NCBI RefSeq assembly: GCF_003626975.1
Contig: NZ_CP032616.1
Location: forward strand, 3,100,001-3,164,000
Direction of reading: 5' to 3'
Source: Pseudomonas sp. DY-1
GTDB lineage: Bacteria > Pseudomonadota > Gammaproteobacteria > Pseudomonadales > Pseudomonadaceae
Length of the DNA stretch: 64,000 nucleotides
How positions within the stretch are numbered: the stretch's first letter is position 1; each line of letters starts with the position of its first letter. A model generated the notes under the pieces. It saw only the letters and a list, made by a program, of their open reading frames with translations. It was not told the origin of the DNA and searched no databases. Made by a program: the position numbers and the translations under genes. This document shows, piece by piece, positions 60,704 through 64,000 of this stretch.

Positions 60704-60848
60704 GTGATATCCCTCGGATACGCACCTGGCGGTGCGTCAAATCGCTGGTTCGCGGCAGGCCCCATGCCTGACCGGGCTGCGATTTTATTTGAGAACGGGA
60801 TGCATTAAATCAGGAAAAGAAGGTTTTACCTTTTATTTACAGCGACAC

Positions 60849-60871
60849 GGGCCCTGCACAAGGCAGGGCCC
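60849..60871 (-). terminator. Strong hairpin after piuA
   Basis: Perfect 9-bp stem GGGCCCTGC / GCAGGGCCC; the minus-strand tail is only weakly T-rich. It may attenuate piuA-piuB readthrough. Confidence 0.5.
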
Positions 60872-60883
60872 ACGACTCGTCCG

Positions 60884-63091
60884 TCAGAACGAGTAGGTAG
60901 CGGTCAGGATCGCTGCTCGGGCATCGCCATATTCGATGGCAGAGGAACGCGCGTCGGTGCCGTTCTGCTGGCGCACGCGCTCTACATAGTCCTTGTCGAA
61001 CAGGTTGTTCACGTTCAGCTGCAGGTCCAGCTCCTTGTTGACCTTGTAGCCGACCATAGCGTTGTGCAGCCAGTAGGCATCAAGCTTGGCGGTCGTGCTT
61101 GAGCTGACGTTACGCTCGCTGATGTAGCGGGCGCCGTACCCCAGGGTCCAGCCTTCCGGCAACTCGTAGGTCGTCCACAGGTTGAACGAGCGCGGCGGGG
61201 TGTTGCCCAGAGCCTGGCCTTCGCGAGCGATACCGGCAGCGGTGTCGGCGGCCTCGAGGGTCTCACTGGACTGGAAGGTGTAGTTGGCGAACACATCCCA
61301 CTGCTCGGTGATGTGACCGGTCAGCCCCAGTTCCACACCCTCTACGCGCTGTTTGCCCGCCAGTTGGGTGGAGCCATCGAGCATGGTTTCACGCGCATTG
61401 GTCTTCTCGACGCGGAACAGTGCGCCATCGACCTCCAGGCGGCCACCCAGCAGTTCCCACTTGGTGCCCAGTTCCCAGGTTTCGTTCTTTTCCGGATCGA
61501 GGTTCTCGGTTGCAGCGGTCAGGCCGCCACCGTTGGAGGCGATGCCTTCGGCCGTGGGGTTGAAGGAGTTGCCCCAGGCCACGTAGAAGCGGCCATTCTC
61601 AACCGGTTTGTAGACCAGGCCTGCACGGCTGCTGAGCTTTTCGTCCTTGGAGGTAAAGCTGCCGTTCTGCACGTTGGTCGCCGAGAAGGTGTCGCTGTGC
61701 CCTTTGAACCAGTCGTAGCGCAGGCCGACGTTGAAGTCCCACTGTTCGCTCAGGGCGATGGTGTCGAAGACGTACAGCGCCTTGTCGTCCAACTGGTTCT
61801 CGGTGAAACCGGTGGTGGTCTTGTTGACCGGGCCAACCCAATGACCGGGCGGATTGCTCAGATCGTAGCCATTGGCCGGGAAGACGGGGTTGCCGAGACC
61901 ATGGTTGTAGCTCTTGAGATCGAAGTCCTCGCGGGAGATCTCCGCTCCGGTTACCAGCTCGTGGCCAAGGCCGAAGGTGTCGAAGCTCGCGCGCAGGTTG
62001 GTCTGGTTGATCCACATTTCAGTCGTGGTGTCGCGGCCGGAAGCCTGAGGGCCCGCTGGACGATACCGGCCCGCCGGCACACCGGTGAGGTTCACGTGGG
62101 AGGCGGAGACGATGGTGTTGCGGTCGATACGGCTGTAGCGGGTCAGGTTCTGCAGACGCAGGCTGTCGCTGAAATCGTGCTCGAAGTTCGCGGTGAATGC
62201 ACTCTGCTCGATTTCATCCTTGTCCAGGTTATCCCAGCCGAAGTAATCCTCGCGGCTGACGCCAGCGAGCTTCTTGCCATTCAGGGCCGGTACGCCGTAG
62301 TCGGGCAGGTTGTCATCGGTCTGATGGAAGGCACTCAGGGTCAGGCGGGTAGCGTCGTTGAGGCCCAGACGCAGGGACGGGGCAACACCCCAACGCTCGC
62401 GGTCAATCTCGTCGCGGCCGGGCACGTCGTTTTCATGGGCCATCAGGTTCACGCGGAAGGCGCTGTTGCTGCCCACGCCTTCCAGAGGTTGGTTGGCGTC
62501 CAGGGTGAGGCGATGGTAGTTGTCGGTGCCGAGGCCCCCACCCAGGGTGGTAAAGGCGCGGTCCATCGGCTGCTTGCTGATGATGTTGATGCTGCCGCCG
62601 GTAGTACCAGCGCCGCCGAACACCGAGTTCGGGCCTTTGATGACCTCGACCTGCTCGATGTTGAAAGTATCGGTACGGCTGGTCTGTGCGCTGTCACGCA
62701 GGCCATCGATCTGGATGTTGTTGTTCGCGGAGAAGCCGCGAATGTTGATGCTGTCGCCGGAACCACCGCCGCCCTCACCGGCGTTGAAGGTGATGCCGGA
62801 TACGTTGGACAGCACCTGGCGCAGGCTAAGAGCCTGCTGCTCCTGGATCACTTCCTTGGGCACGACCGTGATGGTCTGCGGAGTATCCAGCAGAGGGGCG
62901 GTGTACTTCGCAGAGGAGGATTGCTCGACCTTGTAGGTTTTCTTGGCCGCCTTACCGTCGACGTTAACGGTGCCAAGTTCGAGGGCCTTGCTTTGCTCCG
63001 CAGCCAGAGCCAGGCCGGCGGTAGAGGCAGTGGCGATACCGATCGCGGAAGCAAGAAGAGCACGTTGCGGCAGGTTATTCTTTTTGATCAT
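60884..63091 (-). CDS. piuA: TonB-dependent siderophore receptor PiuA
   Basis: Outer-membrane receptor of 735 aa, Fiu/PiuA type, used for catecholate siderophores and their degradation products and known as an entry route for siderophore-antibiotic conjugates. Signal peptide about 1-31 (ending GLALAA), plug about 55-190 (LLDTPQTITVVPKEVIQEQQ and VEVIKGPNSVFGGAGTTGGS), barrel to the C-terminal TYSF with the terminal Phe. The ATG at 63091 has GGAG eight bases upstream; a GTG at 63100 is less likely. P. aeruginosa has piuC (PKHD hydroxylase) beside it; none is seen here. Confidence 0.88.
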   Translation of the reverse strand: MIKKNNLPQRALLASAIGIATASTAGLALAAEQSKALELGTVNVDGKAAKKTYKVEQSSSAKYTAPLLDTPQTITVVPKEVIQEQQALSLRQVLSNVSGITFNAGEGGGGSGDSINIRGFSANNNIQIDGLRDSAQTSRTDTFNIEQVEVIKGPNSVFGGAGTTGGSINIISKQPMDRAFTTLGGGLGTDNYHRLTLDANQPLEGVGSNSAFRVNLMAHENDVPGRDEIDRERWGVAPSLRLGLNDATRLTLSAFHQTDDNLPDYGVPALNGKKLAGVSREDYFGWDNLDKDEIEQSAFTANFEHDFSDSLRLQNLTRYSRIDRNTIVSASHVNLTGVPAGRYRPAGPQASGRDTTTEMWINQTNLRASFDTFGLGHELVTGAEISREDFDLKSYNHGLGNPVFPANGYDLSNPPGHWVGPVNKTTTGFTENQLDDKALYVFDTIALSEQWDFNVGLRYDWFKGHSDTFSATNVQNGSFTSKDEKLSSRAGLVYKPVENGRFYVAWGNSFNPTAEGIASNGGGLTAATENLDPEKNETWELGTKWELLGGRLEVDGALFRVEKTNARETMLDGSTQLAGKQRVEGVELGLTGHITEQWDVFANYTFQSSETLEAADTAAGIAREGQALGNTPPRSFNLWTTYELPEGWTLGYGARYISERNVSSSTTAKLDAYWLHNAMVGYKVNKELDLQLNVNNLFDKDYVERVRQQNGTDARSSAIEYGDARAAILTATYSF

Positions 63092-63424
63092 AAGAATCAC
63101 TCCCCAGTGAATTTGAGGCGCGATTCTATTTGCGAACGTTTATCAGTAAAGTTTTTTGTGCTGACTTTACATACTCTTTACATTTCTCAAGACCTGGAAC
63201 GGGATCACGAAGCAAGCTTATCTACCGCAAAAAACCTCAATCATGGCGCTATAGAAAGCAATAAATGCTAAAAAACTCGATCCATCAGAATCGATAATCT
63301 GCGCCAAAGCAATTTCGACTGATCAGTCACTTTTCAGCCTTGATACATGAACCGACCAACGCCTTGATCGGTATCAGCCAAGATCACGGTCTGTTTCAGG
63401 GCTGTCGCGTACCGCAGGGACGAT
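63092..63424. other. Spacer upstream of piuA
   Basis: About 330 bases without a gene. AT-rich near piuA (63125-63185), which must hold its promoter. GATAAACGTTCGCAAATAG on the minus strand (about 63132-63150) resembles a Fur box only weakly (8 of 19). No piuC remnant is recognisable. Confidence 0.5.
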
Positions 63425-64000
63425 TCAGCGCCAAACGAGTGAGGCCTTGATATCAGTCAGCGTGGAGCAGCCGGTAAGTGCCATGGCTACCTCCAGCTCG
63501 GTGCGCAGCAGATGAAGCACATGGGCGACACCGGCGGCACCCGCCGTAGCCAGCCCGTGAACGTAGGGTCGCCCGATCATCACTGCAGTGGCCCCCAGGG
63601 CAAGCGCCTTGAACACATCCGTACCGCGGCGTACGCCACCATCCAGCAGCAACGGCACCCTTCCCTGCACCGCCTGCGCGATGGCCGGTAGCACGTCGAG
63701 GGTCGCGGGCAGGCCATCCAGGGTGCGACCGCCGTGGTTGGATACCACCACGCCGGCCACGCCATGCTCCACTGCTCGCACGGCATCCAGAGGGTTCATC
63801 ACGCCCTTGACCAGCACCGGGAGCCGAGTAATCGATTGCAGCCACTCAAGGTCCTTCCAGGTCGGCGCGCTGGCCAGCAGCGGGCTGCCGAACAATGGGC
63901 TGGACCCCGGCTGGGCGACGCTTGGTGGCAGACTGCGCATCCCCCTCAGGTTGACCGCCTCGACACCATCGGGAAGCGCGAACGCGGCTCGCTGCTCGCG
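63425..64000 (-). CDS. FMN-dependent alpha-hydroxy-acid dehydrogenase, 5'-truncated by window edge
   Basis: C-terminal 191 residues of the LldD/glycolate-oxidase family. Visible are [20 protein letters not shown], the catalytic His/Arg segment [11 protein letters not shown] and the FMN-phosphate site [21 protein letters not shown] followed by [10 protein letters not shown]. It oxidises an L-2-hydroxy acid such as lactate or mandelate; the substrate cannot be told from this part. The frame is open to the right edge. Confidence 0.88.
   Translation of the reverse strand, partial: REQRAAFALPDGVEAVNLRGMRSLPPSVAQPGSSPLFGSPLLASAPTWKDLEWLQSITRLPVLVKGVMNPLDAVRAVEHGVAGVVVSNHGGRTLDGLPATLDVLPAIAQAVQGRVPLLLDGGVRRGTDVFKALALGATAVMIGRPYVHGLATAGAAGVAHVLHLLRTELEVAMALTGCSTLTDIKASLVWR

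Noticed and set aside
63132..63150. Fur box upstream of piuA
   Set aside because: Only about 8 of 19 positions fit the consensus by eye, so it is mentioned but not called.
61313..63271. 652-codon open frame antisense to piuA
   Set aside because: Shadow of the receptor gene; no motif and no plausible start context.

Overview
The window is a chromosomal segment of a GC-rich gammaproteobacterium, almost certainly a Pseudomonas (sensu lato) related to P. aeruginosa. This rests on the gene order, which from memory follows the P. aeruginosa PAO1 stretch from algW through hisCDG-murA, mla, kdsDC-lptCAB-rpoN-hpf-ptsN-rapZ-ptsO, pmbA-tldD, yhdP-rng-maf-mreDCB, gatCAB, roxRS, the dpp/psdR dipeptide cluster and piuBA. 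The spacers carry Pseudomonas-type REP sequences (TGTAGGAGCGAATTCATTCGC variants). Both ends are cut: algW lacks its 5' part and an FMN-dependent alpha-hydroxy-acid dehydrogenase gene lacks its 5' part. I found no rRNA, tRNA, CRISPR array, prophage or intact insertion sequence.

Layout. 1-0.8 kb: AlgW protease (envelope stress). 0.9-3.8 kb: an accessory pair, a TonB-dependent receptor and a periplasmic DUF4198 protein, behind a strong Zur-like palindrome; this pair sits between algW and hisC and looks like a zinc- or transition-metal-responsive uptake module. 3.8-8.6 kb: hisC, hisD, hisG, murA and ibaG on the minus strand. 8.7-11.7 kb: mlaFEDCB phospholipid transport. 11.9-18.9 kb: LPS export and Kdo synthesis (kdsD, kdsC, lptC, lptA, lptB), rpoN and the nitrogen-related PTS genes (hpf, ptsN, rapZ, ptsO). 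19.0-20.9 kb: a decayed stretch holding a frameshifted ZIP transporter and fragments of a superoxide dismutase and fumarase C, the remains of an iron-responsive fumC-sodA operon. 21.0-34 kb: pmbA, darP/yjgA, tldD, a nitrilase-family amidase, yhdP, rng, maf and mreDCB. 34.2-37.5 kb: gatCAB amidotransferase. 37.5-42.3 kb: small genes plus the RoxRS redox two-component system. 42.5-54.2 kb: dipeptide uptake and use, with three DppA-like binding proteins, the MdpA metallopeptidase, the PsdR repressor and dppBCDF. 54.2-57.9 kb: a LysE exporter with a divergent Lrp-type regulator, and the 5-oxoprolinase genes pxpA, pxpB and pxpC. 58.1-63.1 kb: the siderophore receptor PiuA with the PepSY/flavin reductase PiuB. 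63.4-64.0 kb: the truncated hydroxy-acid dehydrogenase.

How the genes work together. Much of the window serves the cell envelope: LPS and phospholipid transport, peptidoglycan precursor synthesis (MurA), rod shape (MreBCD), YhdP and AlgW. The dpp block reads as one regulon. PsdR lies between the peptidase and binding-protein genes, and two pairs of AT-rich palindromes (perfect example at 47388-47408) flank it, one pair in front of mdpA/psdR and one in front of dppA3. An (AAC)4 run abutting the dppA3 ribosome-binding site suggests Hfq/Crc catabolite repression on top.

Most interesting points: the Zur-box receptor/DUF4198 module; the PsdR operator architecture; the eroded fumC-sodA-ZIP locus; an mreC reading frame whose best start codon is ATC; a nested-palindrome MITE-like element between dppA1 and dppA2; and near-identical DNA blocks shared by dppA1 and dppA3.
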